A stretch of 64,000 bases of DNA. Origin: Druceiella hillmani (taxonomy: Eukaryota > Arthropoda > Insecta > Lepidoptera > Hepialidae). The notes below the pieces were generated by a model, which did not search any database, had not been told where the DNA came from, and saw nothing but the letters and a program-made list of their open reading frames with translations. Numbering within the stretch: position 1 is the stretch's first letter; the number at the start of each line of letters is the position of its first letter. Position numbers and translations under genes: made by a program. This document shows, in pieces, positions 1 through 12,400 of this stretch. The stretch is taken from contig JAYKKI010000027.1 in the NCBI GenBank assembly GCA_039881145.1, forward strand, positions 17,805,001-17,869,000, given 5' to 3'.

Positions 1-1833
1 GCTATAAATTACGTAGTTAGTAATGATAGCCTGTAGGATGGTTTCTATACCGTAACTATTTTCTATCCCATGCATAAAAGAGTAACATATAAAGTAGTCG
101 AAATAATTATAATGTGATAAAATAGAAATCTGTATTTTCTGCCTAAGTACATTTCAAGTACAACCTTCGGTTTCAAAGCAAAATTATTACTATATTCTAC
201 TTTATTTAATGTCTACCATAACAATCGGTAGGTTATGCCAGACATAAATTCTCGAAAATTGGAAAAAGCAATAATTTTTTTACATATTTTTGAGTATATC
301 TTTGAAGCTGTGATACTAAAAATTATTTTAATCATATTTTTAAATCTCGAATAACTAACCTTTTTACACATACCCCCACTACATATAGAGTTATAAAACA
401 AATTCATACTAACTAGCCGCCTCACCTCACCCCCCCCCCTAAAATGTTCAAATGAATAAAATGATCTTGTAAAGACTTCATTTTTCCATTGAGGTACCTA
501 ACCCTAAAAATTAAAATAAAATTATCCATTTTATCTTTTTAAAAAGCAGCTAATATTTAGAATGGACACCCGTTTATCAAACCTAATATGCGTAGGTAAA
601 TTGGTGAAAATAATATTGAGCAGAATTGCCTCCATAAAACATTGAAATGATAATAATATATATAGCAATAAAAATTAAAGCAAAAGCATAAGAAACCAAA
701 CGAAGTAATACTTAACAAAAATCATATCGAAATGGGCAACGAATTTAAAATAGTCATTAAATTAAAATCCTTTTAAAAATTAAAAAAGCATTTAATTTGA
801 TTACATTTTAGAAGCGAACGTTTTTTAAAAGCTTTTTTGAATTTTATAAACTAACATTTTAAATTGCCTTCATAGTTTAGTATTTGAAAATGTTGAGGAT
901 ATCTATTTAACTTTTTGTCTATGTATATCTATTAACTTGTAATATTTTGTACAATAATAAATATCCATCATATCGTCGAGTTGGTGGTAAAGTATCGTTT
1001 TTAAATGCTTTTTCTATGACAAAGTATGATGTGATAATAATGAAAATAAAAATGTTACAGTTAGTTTAGGTTTTAAGTGAAAGTAAAACCAAGAAGAAGA
1101 AAAATAGAAAGTGTGGTAGAGGAAATGAAGTACAACTAATTAAGAATATGACTCTGAATTGGTATTTTTTCTATTACCTTATTTATAAAAATAAATTTCA
1201 AGAAGAACAAGAAGAATAAAATAAAGCAGAAAACTAATAAATGAGTGAAACTTCTTTCATTTAAAAATAAACTTAAAATAATTGCAGCCAATTGTTCAAT
1301 ACAATAACCACACAAAACAATACCAACCCCAATGTCAATTCCTAATTATTTTTTTAACGCAAAATATTCTAAAATTGTGAACAGTCATATTACAAACCCA
1401 ATTTCTATCTCAATATTACCCAGTAATTCCATATTAAATTGAAAGGAAATTTGAGCTGCTAATTTTGCAAGGCTTTTAAGGTTGCCGCATTTCCAGTACT
1501 ACCTTATTAATTAATTTAATGCAGGGTTTCCCTTAATTTCGTCCTACCTAAACAGTTCTTTATGACAATGGAGGCACCATTTCTAATTACCGTACGTGCT
1601 ATTTATTATTTTCGGTTATTTATATATATAATAAAAGCGATTGATTGCTCGGAACTAAATAAAGTAAGTACCGTAGTCTGAGTAATGTACTATGATTAAT
1701 TTTTGCAATTGGCTTAATGTTTAGTCACTTATCTGTTTAAATTTTATATAATATTAATAAATTATCTTCTTTTCAACCAATCATACAGTTTAGAATATTT
1801 CTGCAAGTAATTTTTTTCCTAATGTGTAATCCA
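1..1833. other. AT-rich DNA without a recognised gene
   Basis: I see no supported gene, RNA or recognisable transposon here. The stretch is A/T-rich, with homopolymer runs (for example a run of C at about 430-439) and scattered stops in all frames. The one listed open frame (213-425, minus) has no motif I know. Confidence 0.5.
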
Positions 1834-1895
1834 CGTCTTAAAATTTACTATAGGTGTGAGACGAAAGTCTCACACCCATAGTAAATTTTAAGACG
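1834..1895. repeat. Near-perfect palindrome, 29-bp arms, 4-nt loop
   Basis: The arms at 1834-1862 and 1867-1895 are reverse complements with one mismatch, separated by the tetraloop GAAA. The arms begin CGTCTTAAAA and end GTGTGAGAC. Transcribed RNA would form a tight 29-bp hairpin. It sits in otherwise unremarkable DNA and does not look like a transposon end, because nothing recognisable lies between or around the arms. It is one of a series of short-loop palindromes in this window. Confidence 0.9.
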
Positions 1896-3119
1896 CGGTG
1901 ATAATACAACATGAATAAACCATCTTGAGTGATAATACAAAATGAATGAATTATATCTCACATACATAATTTTTAGTTATAATCTACGTATGTCATATTT
2001 ATAAACATTCATTTGCTTAAAGAGAATTTTGCCGGAAATTTGCGCTTTCGTCATGGTTTCCACCGATGACAAAGTAATAATTTAATTTTCATTATTACAT
2101 TTTTTTAACACTTCCAAACAATTTTAAAGTATTAAAACTATTTACCAATTCTTTTGACTCTTATCTCTGAATAATGGCCAAATACGACGAATCAGGAAAA
2201 ATAAACTTTTTTGAATCTTCACTTTAATTTTTATTTTCTGATTCCTCATACCAAAAAATAACCAAACTAATCGTTTGATTTTAAAAAAAATTCGCTTTTT
2301 TTCATTTTACAGCGAGAAACAAATATTTCATTTTTTATATGACCATATATGAAAAAAATGTGTATTTTTAAGAAAGTGTGAGTTTGAGCAGCGGAAACGC
2401 AAGTCGTATTACATAATATTTGGAGAATTCTTTTCCTAAGTTTTTAAAAGCCAAATTGACAACGATATTCTCATGGGACCATAAATAATGATTTATTATG
2501 AATTTTCAGTTACTCAATATTCACTAAAGGAAAATCTAGGACAGCTCATAGTAGCATATACAAATCTGAGGACAAGGAAAAGCTTATTTCACCTATATAT
2601 AAATCATTTTAAGTTCATGGCTTGCGGATTATCTTTGAACGCACAATGTTAAATACTCACTTGAGACAATTTTAAGATGATGTGAATACTTATTCAGAAG
2701 AGAAAAGTAAACGTTTTCATCAAGTGATGGGTTTTAAAAGTCGTCATCAATGGCAATACTATTGCCCAATGATAAACAATCTAATGCAAGATTACATTTG
2801 GAGAATAAAAGAGGAAGAAAAGGCTATAAGGAAAGAAACGTGAAAAATTTTATTTCTAAATCCTTTCATGTGTTACTTTCAAGCCATTCATTTAAATTTT
2901 TTTTAAATAAATGTTAATAACAACAGAAGTTTTTTTTGTTATTACATACAATAAACGTGTGAAAATTACAAAACTAAACAAAACCGGTAATTTTATTCTT
3001 ACACCTACATAAGTAAACTTTTCAGGTACAAGTATTTTTTCTATAACAAGTAATATAGAAGAAATAAAAATCATATATACAGAACTCAAACTCAAAAATC
3101 ATGGTGATTAATGTCTTAC
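1896..3119. other. AT-rich DNA without a recognised gene
   Basis: No coding region or repeat is recognised. The only longer open frame (2892-3095, minus) is hydrophobic and T-rich, as expected by chance in such DNA. Confidence 0.45.
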
Positions 3120-3470
3120 AACATGACTTAATCAATTGCCTTATCCACATCAATACTCTACCAATTAGCTTAAACAAGTCTGTAAGTAATTTTATATGAA
3201 TAAAAATTTTACAGGAAAACACCTTTTCCGTGCTTTAAAGCCTATAACCCACCCTTGCAAAACCTTTTAGCGAAACATCATCGGACAATACTACTGACTT
3301 CCGTAAAAGTAATGACTTTAAAGTAATAACCTTTCTGTTACCCGCCTTCCCGAAACCCCGCCTTTGAATAATTGCTACCTGACTTTTAAATTAAAATTTT
3401 GATTAACGTGCTCACATTGAAAAAGCTTTTTCTTTACACATCTCGCTAAAATGTGCTTTTGAACCGGTTT
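3120..3470 (-). repeat. Box A dispersed repeat, minus-strand copy
   Basis: Read on the minus strand, this matches the box A repeats elsewhere. In order it has AACCGGTTC, AGCGAG, AATCAAAATTTTAATTTAAAA, a CAGG(C/T) element, a GAAAGGTTATTA-like element, a segment matching TCATTACTTTTGCGGAAGTCAG, and a tail resembling TTACAGGCTTGTTAA...GATATTGAA. It is the only inverted copy seen and lies outside the large duplicated units. The family is not one I recognise by name. The same region is open for 66 codons on the minus strand, but most other copies have stops, so I treat it as noncoding. Confidence 0.65.
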
Positions 3471-4643
3471 ATTGAATACATTTTCAAACTTTTCTTCTCT
3501 TACGTTCCATCCAGTATTTCACTTTTTCTCATCTACTGAATAAGATTAAACTCTCTTTTTGACCTGATAATATTGAAGAATTTTTTGATTAGCTTTTTGA
3601 AACTCTCTGTTTTTACAAGCTATGTTTCCCGTATCCAAGCTATCTACAAATTAATTAATTTCGTAGTTTATTATATTTGTTTCCATTTATCTTTTGTAAG
3701 CTTAATTTTTGTCCAATCAAAATCAGAGCAACAAGTTTTAAACGATCATGATATAATAAATAATAACTATTTTGTTATCCAAAAATCAACGTTTCGGTAC
3801 TACACGTTTGAGTAAGGCATTCGTTAAACATAACATAATGTATTAAGTAAAAAATTAAAGCAATTAACTATTATAATTAAAGCCGTCGTGCTTCACTTAG
3901 TGGGTGTACTGATTAATTATGAATTGATGTGTTTACAAGGTTCTAATCTAAAATAGTTACTCATTTGTTATAAAATGCAACCCCGCTTGCACTCCCTTTT
4001 TCTAACAGTTTCTTATTTTTTATTCTATTTATATATCTTTATTGTAACATTACATTCAAATTTATATGTAAATAAATTAATATGTAATTTTTATTCTATT
4101 CATATAGACTGTCCCAAAATTCAGCATCAAGTAGAGTATTGAATTTAGGACACTTTATTACTACCCACAAAAAATATATATAAAAAATTGAAGCCATTTT
4201 TTCTTATTATATAATAATTTTATTGAAATTTCTTTTTAAATCGACATCTGTAAAATATTTTTAGGCACTATCAGGAATTATTTAACAATTTTAATATTCT
4301 AATTTTTTGACGGTCATCTACATAATACCTATCTACATAATCTACATAATAATTGAAAGTAAATCTAAAAAAATCGGATTTGCTACATTTTACATACAAA
4401 AAATATTTTTTCTCAATTTTTTCTTGAAATTATTAGAAGAAATTGTTTTCAATTAATCTTCACACTTCCTGTTGTAAATAAAATGTACCAGCACTACCAT
4501 GTAAAGTTAAAGTTGGCGCAACTAGTCAAGATTTCAAAATGGTGCAATACATTCTACATCTTGTTTAAAAAAACACTTGTATTTTTATTTAAACATGGGC
4601 CAATTTAAAATTAACATCTTAATTCAGTGAAAATGACATGCAA
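3471..4643. other. AT-rich DNA without a recognised gene
   Basis: No supported feature. The open frame 3573-3815 (plus) encodes a hydrophobic peptide with no known motif. A short tandem run of CTACATAAT-like units lies near 4317-4350. Confidence 0.45.
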
Positions 4644-4884
4644 GGTCTATAGATAAGATTCAAGTTTCAGATTCATGTAGTCTCAGACAGAAATCAATGG
4701 ATATGGGTAGGAGTAAGACGGACAGCGAAACCATTTCATTTGAGGAAAAGCGAGACAGATAGTGATGCTATGGCGCTACGCTAAAAAGTGGGAGAAATAG
4801 TGAAATCGTTTCGCAATTTTAGACAGATGTAAGAAGGTTAAATTAAAATATAGAGACATTGTAATCATTTTATTACATGTCTAA

Positions 4885-5470
4885 AGCAAATGTTCGAATT
4901 GCCAGTCACCGACATAATTACAACCACGACATCGCCTTAAAAGCAATTTGTTCACCAATCGCGCATATCGTCGTAAATTTATAGCTTCCAAGATTATTCG
5001 ACGTGGTTTTGCAATACTTGTTATGGATTTGGAATAAACCTTTTCCTTTAAAAAATCCCATTAATACAGGGCCAGGGGTTTAAATCTGGAGAACGGAGCA
5101 GCCACAAAATTGGACCAAGGTACCCTATCCAAGGGTCTGCTTACTCTTCATTAAGGCATTCTCGTACTGGACGGATAATCATTTTGATATCATATTTGAG
5201 GCAAAACATTTAGTGGAACGTCTTTTAGTAAATATGGCAGATGGTTTTGAAAAAAATCAAAGTAAGTTTCTTCATTCAATATTTCCGGCAATTCAAACAT
5301 TCTAATAACATGGCCTTTTAACAATCACGTCCATAGATTTACTTTAATCTGGTATTGAGGCTTCTTTTCAAGTATGAGGTGCGGTTTCTCCACACTCTAA
5401 CTATGCAAATTTTGCAGTTTTAAATACCCTTTTTTTGTTATTTCGTCGGACTATAAAATTTTGCCTAAAA
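4885..5470 (-). pseudogene. Transposase fragment, mariner-like DDE type common in insects
   Basis: The minus strand reads as the C-terminal catalytic half of an insect transposase, with frameshifts and stops. From the N-terminal side, near 5470, it shows an ILWSDEATF-like start (here IL-SDEITK). Next comes FELPEILNEETYFDF (about 5270-5220) and then DVPLNVLPQ. The second acidic site follows (YQNDYPSSTR, replacing the usual H-DGAPPHYS). The last is the RSPDLNPLDFFLWG-type block, here RSPDLNPWPC near 5060-5100. The spacing of the last two acidic residues fits the mariner style. A full protein would be about 340 residues, so over a third is missing. It cannot be active, but short matching runs make the family assignment fairly safe. 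Confidence 0.75.
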
Positions 5471-5477
5471 ATTGTGG

Positions 5478-5525
5478 ATCGTCAATATTCTTTTCTAGCA
5501 TACGCTAGAAAAGAATATTGACGAT
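5478..5525. repeat. Perfect palindrome, 22-bp arms, 4-nt loop
   Basis: The arms 5478-5499 and 5504-5525 are exact reverse complements around ATAC. A second, loopless 14-bp palindrome (CGCTAATATTAGCG) follows at 5540-5553. Both sit exactly where the transposase homology breaks off (5470), inside the mariner-like element. They may mark the deletion junction. Confidence 0.9.
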
Positions 5526-6521
5526 TAATTATATTAATACGCTAATATTAGCGTGTTCATCCGTGGTGTGCGGAGACGTCATGGTTGAAAAAAACGTCAA
5601 ACAACTCCTATTACACAACACAAAAGCAAAGTCCAGGAAAATGTCAGGTTAGTTCAGTTTCGAAATCATAGGGTAATCAAATCAATGACAATGAGTATGG
5701 CATAATGTCGGCTCCCTTACCTGTCATACCGACGAAGCAAACCAATCAAAAACAAAAAAAACGGTGTCATTATCTGTCGCACTCTTCCTTCCTATAGCAC
5801 CAATATATATGCCACTCTTTCTCAAATTAAATAGCGTTGCTGTCTGTCTCACTCTTACTTATTTCCATTGCCGTCTATCTAACTCAAACTATATAAAACT
5901 TGAATCTTACCGATTAGCCCTAAATGCCACTTTTACTGAATAAAGTTATTGATTTTAAATTGGTTCTTGTTGGCAAAAAAATACAAACTTTTTCTTATGC
6001 ACGATCTAAAATGTATGATTTTAAAATCTTATTCAATTGAGTTTAGTTTCAAAATAAATTGCTATGAAAGTACCAGTACATTTTTTTCATACCATGAAGT
6101 ATCAAATTTAGCTGAAAACAATTTCTCCTGATAATTTCATGAAACAATTGAAACAAAAATACTTCTTGTGTAAACTATAGCAAATCTTGCATTATTATTC
6201 TATTTTTTTTGTAACAATTACATACGTATGCGTAAAAGCATATTACGTATGTCATCATTAATTTAATTATGCAAATATTAATAAATTATGCTAAAATTAG
6301 AATAATTAAATTAGCAAATTTGTCAATGCATAATAAAAAAATGCATAATAAAATACGCTTACATGGTAAGAAACGGCTTCATTTTCTTTTTTATATTTTT
6401 ATCTGGATAGTCATAAACTTGCGAAAGAGTGTAGCTTTTACTCCAGTTGACGTTCAATTTTGAGATCCCTTTGTATTTTAGTACAATTTTTATATCTTAT
6501 TATAATATAATACCATCTATT

Positions 6522-6735
6522 GAATATATTTGGCGTTAATTTTGTAGAAATTCAACATTCACAATTAAATGAAACTATTTGATGTAGTATTATTTCTACT
6601 TCCTATAAGTTCTATTAGCAAAGCTTTGCTAATAAGCCACTTGAAGATGTTGTAATACAACGAAACCTAGGTTGTGGTAAAGAACTTAAAGAATGTAGAA
6701 ATAATACTACATCACGTAGTTTCATTTAATTGGGA
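6522..6735. mobile_element. Short inverted Penelope-type terminal repeat pair (locus A)
   Basis: Two inverted arms share the PLE terminal repeat seen at 46237, 47396 and 62211. The left arm begins with the outer tail (GAATATATTTGGCGTTAATT, then GTAGAAATTCA) and runs into AATGAAACTATTTGATGTAG. The right arm ends TACATCACGTAGTTTCATTT-AATTG. The left arm is truncated before the ribozyme; the right arm carries one ribozyme-like sequence. No coding DNA lies between them. The short palindrome TTAGCAAAGCTTTGCTAA (about 6615-6632) lies at the junction of the two arms. Confidence 0.75.
6637..6677 (+). ncRNA. Hammerhead ribozyme relic, core mutated
   Basis: It matches the 41-nt ribozymes at 46401 and 62354: stem I CCAC...GTGG, stem II GTTGT/ACAAC, then GAAA, then palindromic ACCTAGGT. 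Two changes stand out. The first core base is T instead of C (TTGAAGA for CTGAAGA), which in hammerheads normally abolishes cleavage. The cleavage triplet is GTT rather than GTC, which is still a permitted NUH triplet. It is probably inactive. Confidence 0.6.
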
Positions 6736-6973
6736 ATTAGTCCAGAATAAGAGATTTAGTTACTTAATATTGCTTTGTATTTTGCAAAGATCAGATATCT
6801 ACCCTCAATATTAATTAAAGCATAAATATAAATATCGATATTTTTCAGAATTTCTTCCTAATTCTAAATTACATTTTTATTTGATTTCATATATTATGAA
6901 CGGGACCAAGCAAAAATTATACAACAATTTTCTATCAGCTATCTAATTTATAATAAAGTTGGAACACTCAATA

Positions 6974-7602
6974 TCGGACTGGATATAGAGGAACCTTTTC
7001 AGGCTCCCAACCCTACTCCCTGTCTGACGACTTATATGTAAAATGGTTCATACATACTTAGAGAGGAATGAAATGAAAAAAATATAAAAATGATGCCATC
7101 TCTGACACTTCCTGTTATTTTCGAGCACAATGCGCTCAAAAATTTTGCTGGTCGTAATTATTGAGTTCTTTTACCTGAAGGATATGATTTTTGTGTACAT
7201 TTTTGAGCTCCATGAGCTGGTAAAATAATTATGGCGTTTTTTTATGTTTTTTCAAAAACAATATTTACCGAGCAATTACGAAAATGAAAATTAATTGGGG
7301 AATTCGAAGCTGTTTTGTTGTACAAGAAATAATATATATTCAAAATTCAATATATTGGAAAGTTATTTTAAAAACACTTGTTTGGAAACTTCTTATGGCC
7401 ATATCTTCTAAATAAATTGATTTTGAGAGAATTTGGGGCTGTTTTTTAAGTAGATTTTAAGAATTATATTTATCTAATAATTTATATCATTGAAAATTAA
7501 TAATATGCATATTTAATTATTATCCGACAATAGAGAGGATTCTCAACCTTCATCCAAGGTTTGTGGAGAGCCACCAGGGCCCTTCCGGTCTAGTCCGACC
7601 CT
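6974..7602. mobile_element. Possible small transposon with GC-richer inverted ends
   Basis: TCGGACTGGATATAGAGG at about 6975 and, on the minus strand, TCGGACTAGACCGGAAGG at about 7600 are similar inverted ends. Each is followed by a GGCTC-containing stretch. These two short islands are clearly richer in G/C than their surroundings, and nothing coding is seen between them. A non-autonomous DNA element is plausible; the family is unknown. Confidence 0.3.
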
Positions 7603-7605
7603 GAA

Positions 7606-8118
7606 AACACTTATTATGAAACAGAGCAAAAAAATGTTATATAAATAAATTACTTTAGCTAACTAAATTATATAAAATATGCTACAAGAAGCGGAGGAGA
7701 ATTCATTATTGCAGCTTTATAATAATCGCCATATTCTTCAATAGTGGTAGTTAAGCGATTCATGCTAAACATGTGGATCAGTATTTTGGCTGGATCGGTA
7801 ATTTAAATATTCTAATGACGATTTCGTAATTATAACTACATAATTGCAAAATAATTACTGCCACTTATATGGAGCAGCCTTAATTCTTTTTCATTTACAC
7901 AATCGTCCAAATAACTTTGAATGACCTTTTAGTTATTCTAGATGGTTGATATCCAATGTAGATATTATATTCGTATATTATATATCATGGCTACCTGTTT
8001 ATATGTTAGTGAGCCGTGCAGTGATAGTCCCTTACTATCAATTTTTTTATATTGCCAAGTAGATGGAAATGGGTAGCCGCATAATTAGTTGCAATAAACT
8101 TAAGTGTATTTATAATTG

Positions 8119-8185
<67 letters not shown>

Positions 8186-9149
8186 GATCCTTATTATATC
8201 TAAAAAAAATTTTCGGAATTTGTTATAACATTTTCTTCATTAATATTTACATAAATTCTTCCTTCATATTCTCTTGAATATAAGTTATTTCCACTAATTA
8301 GGAATTTTGCTAGACTAACCCATTGAGTAAGTGCGATTCGTAGGTATGATGAAGTAAATATTAAGTTGATAAAAACGACTAGATACAAATAGAGTTTTAT
8401 TGTATTTTAAAACGAGAAAAGGTTATTTTACATTTTATTTACATATTTGAATGTTGAATGAAATTTTAAAATGTTTTAATGCAAAGAGGAACATAAAATT
8501 ATATGTATTTTTTATAAAATTTATAATAAATAAATATCTTTAATATTTGTGTGAAAATTTCTAAGATTACAGATAAAGTTTGTAATGATGAAATAACATC
8601 TCAGTTGCTCTTATTGAATTATTTAAATATATTCCCCACTAAAAATGTTACACATAGAAAGGGTTAATTAAAGTGAAATGAAAAATGTTAGCGACGTAAT
8701 TTAAAAATTATATATTACTTCAAAATTAAAGAGTATTTGAAAGGTTTAAAGGTGTTAAAAAAATTAATTACATGCGTTAAGTTGTACATTGAAAATAATA
8801 ATATCGATAAGAAGAAATTTTCTTGTAAAAAAAAAAGTTAAAAAATGCCTGAAAATGAAAAAACCCGGTTTATGGTTTGACGTTTTAATAATGAAATTTG
8901 ATGCAGAGAATAATGGAAACTTTTACTATTTTGAAGATATCTTTTTACATTTTATCATATTATTTAAATAACGAAGCCAGCCTAAACATTGTGTTAATAG
9001 CTTAATCAGTTTTAAAAAGATTATCTTTCTTTCATAGAAAATTAAGATAATCACTATTTACGCTTAAAACATAAATCAAACACTGATCGAAGCATACTTA
9101 AGGTTTTTGCGAGCAAAGCAAACTTTAATCGTGTAGGCAAAGAAAAAGT
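7606..9149. other. AT-rich DNA with a microsatellite, no gene seen
   Basis: Apart from the (TA)n tract at 8119-8183, no feature is recognised. The open frames at 8200-8388 (minus) and 8789-8971 (plus) show no motif. Confidence 0.45.
8119..8183. repeat. (TA)n microsatellite
   Basis: Almost pure alternating TA, interrupted by occasional CA/TG dinucleotides. Confidence 0.95.
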
Positions 9150-9480
9150 ACACTGCAAGCGATTATGCTGAACAAAATTTCAATTTAAAAAAAACAGGCA
9201 GTAATTTTGTGAAGTAAATTTTAATGAGAGGAATGGGTAGAAATTCATTACTTTGAATACAATAATTATGAGAAAGTCAAAATAATTGTTCGACAAAACT
9301 TCGTTGAAAGATTTGCGGTCGAAGAAAAACAAGATTTACAGGAAAAGAGTTCTTCTTAAAGAGTTTATTTTTAGTTAATTAAAGGCTCGTTAAGGGTAAT
9401 TGAGAAAATATTGAAGTAGACAAGGGGCTGAATTAAGCCGCGCTGTAATATTTGTTCACTTCTCAGGGGTGAGCGCGAGT
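9150..9480 (+). repeat. Box A dispersed repeat, diverged copy
   Basis: It contains the order seen in the other copies: TGCTGAACAAAATTTCAATT, a CAGGCAGTAATT element, TTCATTACTTTGA, AAAGTC, ACTTCGTTGAAAGATTTGCGG, then TTAATTAAAGGCTCGTTAAGG and ATATTGAAGTAGACAAG. It is strongly diverged and full of stops. Confidence 0.55.
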
Positions 9481-9732
9481 TAGGTAAAGTTGAAATTATA
9501 TGAAAACTCAAGAAGGGTTACTTCAAAGTTGCTTAAATATAAAGTTATTATTTTACTGGCTTTGCAATGAAGTGAAAATAAATAAATCAGTAGTTTTTGG
9601 GATGTGAAATTTTGCATGGTCCTTAAGAACTTTTTATATGGTCTATATTAAACTGCGGTTCTTATCGATCTATCTATTTGAATTAGTCACCAATTTAATG
9701 AAAACTTTAGGTTTTCATTTATACCTGTGAGG

Positions 9733-9777
9733 AAATTTGTTACGTTATTACCTATTTACTTTGCCCGTAACAAATTT
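9733..9777. repeat. Short inverted repeat, 12-bp arms
   Basis: AAATTTGTTACG at 9733-9744 and CGTAACAAATTT at 9766-9777 are exact reverse complements, 21 bases apart. This could be chance in such DNA. Confidence 0.7.
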
Positions 9778-10219
9778 TTTTAATGTGAGGGATAACTGTT
9801 ATTTTATTGCCGCAACGAATACGGAATTATAAAGTTTCTACAATTGTGCTTTACATAGCAAAAGTACAGATTTTCAAAATATTTAAAAAATGATCTAGTC
9901 TCTAAATTCCTTGAAAACGTCGGTCTCCTGCTCTGAGGTTTGTATGGAATTCTTGATTTGTTTTTTGTTATTGAATATCAACTTATTTATTATAAACATT
10001 TTAAATATAAATTAAGTAAAAATACACATTAAAAATTACAGGCGCAAGAATATTGTGCACATCACCTTTAAGCTTAGTATTTCGTAAATAGGGTTGGAAA
10101 ATTCTAAACAGAGAATGACACTTTCATTCCATTTTAAAATACCTACTAACTGATATTCAACTGAAAAAGGCACGTATAATAAAATGTTCACACCATTTCA
10201 TGTGTAGGAAGGGGAGTAT

Positions 10220-10850
10220 TTTTTAGGCTTCCATAGACAAAAGGGAAACAGCGAACCCTTATAATTTTGTCCTGTTCATCGGTCTGTCTATCTCTCCGTA
10301 GGTCACAACAATTTTACCCGGAATTTGTTGGCACTACGTAGATGAAATTTGGATGGTGTTATCTTTTATCAACCGCTGTACATTAAAATAGTGGAATTAT
10401 GAAATAAAAATAATATTAGGGATGGCACAAGATACATGTATTTGTGGGATGAAAAAATAATCAGTGTACGTAGACGTGTGGCGTATCATTATATAGGGTT
10501 TTAAATAATATGGAGGTTCCAAAATTACTTTTTTATTTAAGTTAAATTGGTGTAATATGGGCTTCTAAAATCTTGAAAATTGGTAAAACCTTAAAACTTT
10601 TCAACTAGTAAAAAACTCTGAAGAAAAATTAAACTAGTAGAAATTAAAATAAACTTTCAGGGAAAATTGGTTTGAATAAGATACGTTGTCGAGTTTTCGA
10701 AATATGGAGTATTTTTGGTACCAACTGCGGCAATAACTTATTTTTCACAATGTCTGAGAAATACAAACTTTTAGTTAAATATTGTTTTGTGCTACGGAAC
10801 CCTTCGTGCGGGAGTCCAACTCGCATTTGGCAGTTATTTTTTATTTTCAT
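10220..10850 (+). repeat. Lepidopteran interspersed repeat relic
   Basis: This decayed copy follows the order of a repeat family I know from many moth and butterfly genomes. It has AGGGAAACAGCGAACCCTTA (normally a CGGAACCCTTATA form) and a GGTCTGTCTATCTCTCCGTA stretch (TGTCTGTCTGTCCGTCC form). These are followed by TGAAATTTGG, GAAAATTGGTTTGAATAAGA, and the 3' block CTACGGAACCCTTCGTGCGG with GAGTCCAACTCGCATTTGGC (GAGTCCGACTCGCACTTGGC form). It encodes nothing here: the overlapping frames 10644-10862 (minus) and 10672-10884 (plus) read through the repeat. It is the best single indicator of the host lineage. Confidence 0.75.
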
Positions 10851-12129
10851 ACATACCTGCAAAATTTATTTGATGCAACTCTAAAATTTTAGAATATGTG
10901 AAACTGTTAGAGATGGGCAGACGGACGGACATAACGGAATTATGTGAATTTCTTATATCAGTGTAATCATAAAAATGTGATCTCAAACAAAAATAAATTT
11001 TGCAAGCACCTTTTTTTATTTAAATCTCTGCCCTTATTAAAATCTCTTCAGATGGGTTTAGAAGATTAATCAGGATAGTAAATATTTAAAAATAAAAAAA
11101 AATTATTGAGGTTGTAAATAAAAATTAAGTTAAATTTTGTCTAATTTAGTCTCGATTTAAAAAATAATTGCTTCCTTATCTGAATTTTTGGCTTTTGTAT
11201 TTAGTTATCTGCTGGAATGTATTTTTATTTGTTAAAGCAACCACTAAATTGATTTAAATGGTACTTTCTTTGAGGTAATTCATATTAAAATTTAAGCTTA
11301 CTTCTGCTTAGGAAAAATTTTACGGATAAAAATTGATATCTAGAAATTTTCAAGATAAGACGATTTTCACATTAAATTTAAAAATATTATATCATATGCT
11401 AGAAACATCGTTGGGAAATAGTTACTTTAATAATAACATCATAAGTTCCGGTTATATGAACTAAGGTAATTAAATGAAAGACCACTTTTCTAATTTATGG
11501 TTTTTATAATATAATGTTATAAAATAAATTTATTGCAAATAAAATAACGTTCTTCATTTTTTAATTTCTGCTTTCACAAAAAATTAAGTTTCTCTTGAAG
11601 CCTTAAACTGCAACATAAATCTTGAAATCAAATTTTCTCCTCCTCGAAATGACAGTTACATTAATATCAGTAGGTAACAAAATACAATACAAACGTTGGG
11701 TTTATGGAATAACCAAATATATTACTTACTCATAGTAATATGACTGGCTCTACTATCTGATGTTTGTTAGTTTTTATAATTAAAGATTAGAATATTTTAT
11801 ACTCGAAACATTTTAAAAGGGGAATTCCAATATTTTATACAGGGGCGCAAAGCTTCGAAAGTAAACTGCTTTACTAAAAAAAATCAATGTAACAGTTTTA
11901 ACATACAAAACGAATGCAATTTATTTACTACACATTTATTTGGAAAGCGAAAATGCAATTTTGCAAAAAATTTCAGAATAATTTTTAAGTATAGTAAAAA
12001 GGTTCGATTAAATTCCAAAAGGGTAAAAATCTTAGAGAATATGTTAAACACATTCAAAATGCAATTTTAACAGGAATTGAAAATGTAATTTACAAACAAT
12101 TGTTGTCACTATATAATTTTTTTTATTAG
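10851..12129. other. AT-rich DNA without a recognised gene
   Basis: A GGGCAGACGGACGGACATAA stretch at about 10915-10935 looks like the tail of the repeat just before. The rest shows nothing I can assign. Confidence 0.4.
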
Positions 12130-12400
12130 AAATCAGCCCTCATCTGTCAGAAATAGGGGTTTAATAAGAGAATTAAGCCATTACTTTCAGGAAAGTCAGA
12201 AGTTTTATTTGACGACATTTTACGAAAAAGTATGCGGGCGGCAGGTACTTCAAGAAACTCATCGTAAATAGTTGGATTTATTTTAAGTTCATTACAGAGT
12301 TGTTAGGGTGTAATGGAATATTTCAGTGAATGTAAAAGTCAATTAAGCCATGTCAATAGTATTTGTTTATTTTCTGCGGAGGACCGTAACGGGAATTGGG
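12130..12400 (+). repeat. Box A dispersed repeat, diverged copy
   Basis: Recognised from AAGCCATTACTTTCAGGAAG, TCAGAAGTTTTATTTGACGAC, ACTTCAAGAAACTCAT, a TTATTTTAAGTTCATTACAG stretch and TTGTTAGGGTGTAATGGAAT, in the order of the other copies. The 5' part is poorly preserved. Confidence 0.5.

Larger units (their letters stand above)
4644..5920. mobile_element. Degraded mariner-like DNA transposon with long imperfect inverted ends
   Basis: The left end (about 4644-4745) and right end (about 5825-5920) are imperfect inverted repeats of roughly 95 bp. Both carry TAAGATTCAAG near the tip and, further in, GGAGTAAGACGGACAGC on the left and GAGTGAGACAGACAGC on the right (minus reading). Between them lies a broken transposase on the minus strand. 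The outermost bases (GGTCTATAG and GGGCTAATC) suggest tips next to TA, as in the Tc1/mariner superfamily, but exact ends and target duplication cannot be fixed by eye. The element looks internally deleted: the space upstream of the surviving transposase part is too short for a full N-terminal half. Confidence 0.7.

Noticed and set aside
5540..5553. TAATATTAG inside a small palindrome, resembling a rolling-circle origin stem-loop
   Set aside because: The loop sequence and surroundings do not fit a geminivirus or circovirus origin, no replication protein is present, and the site lies inside a transposon relic.
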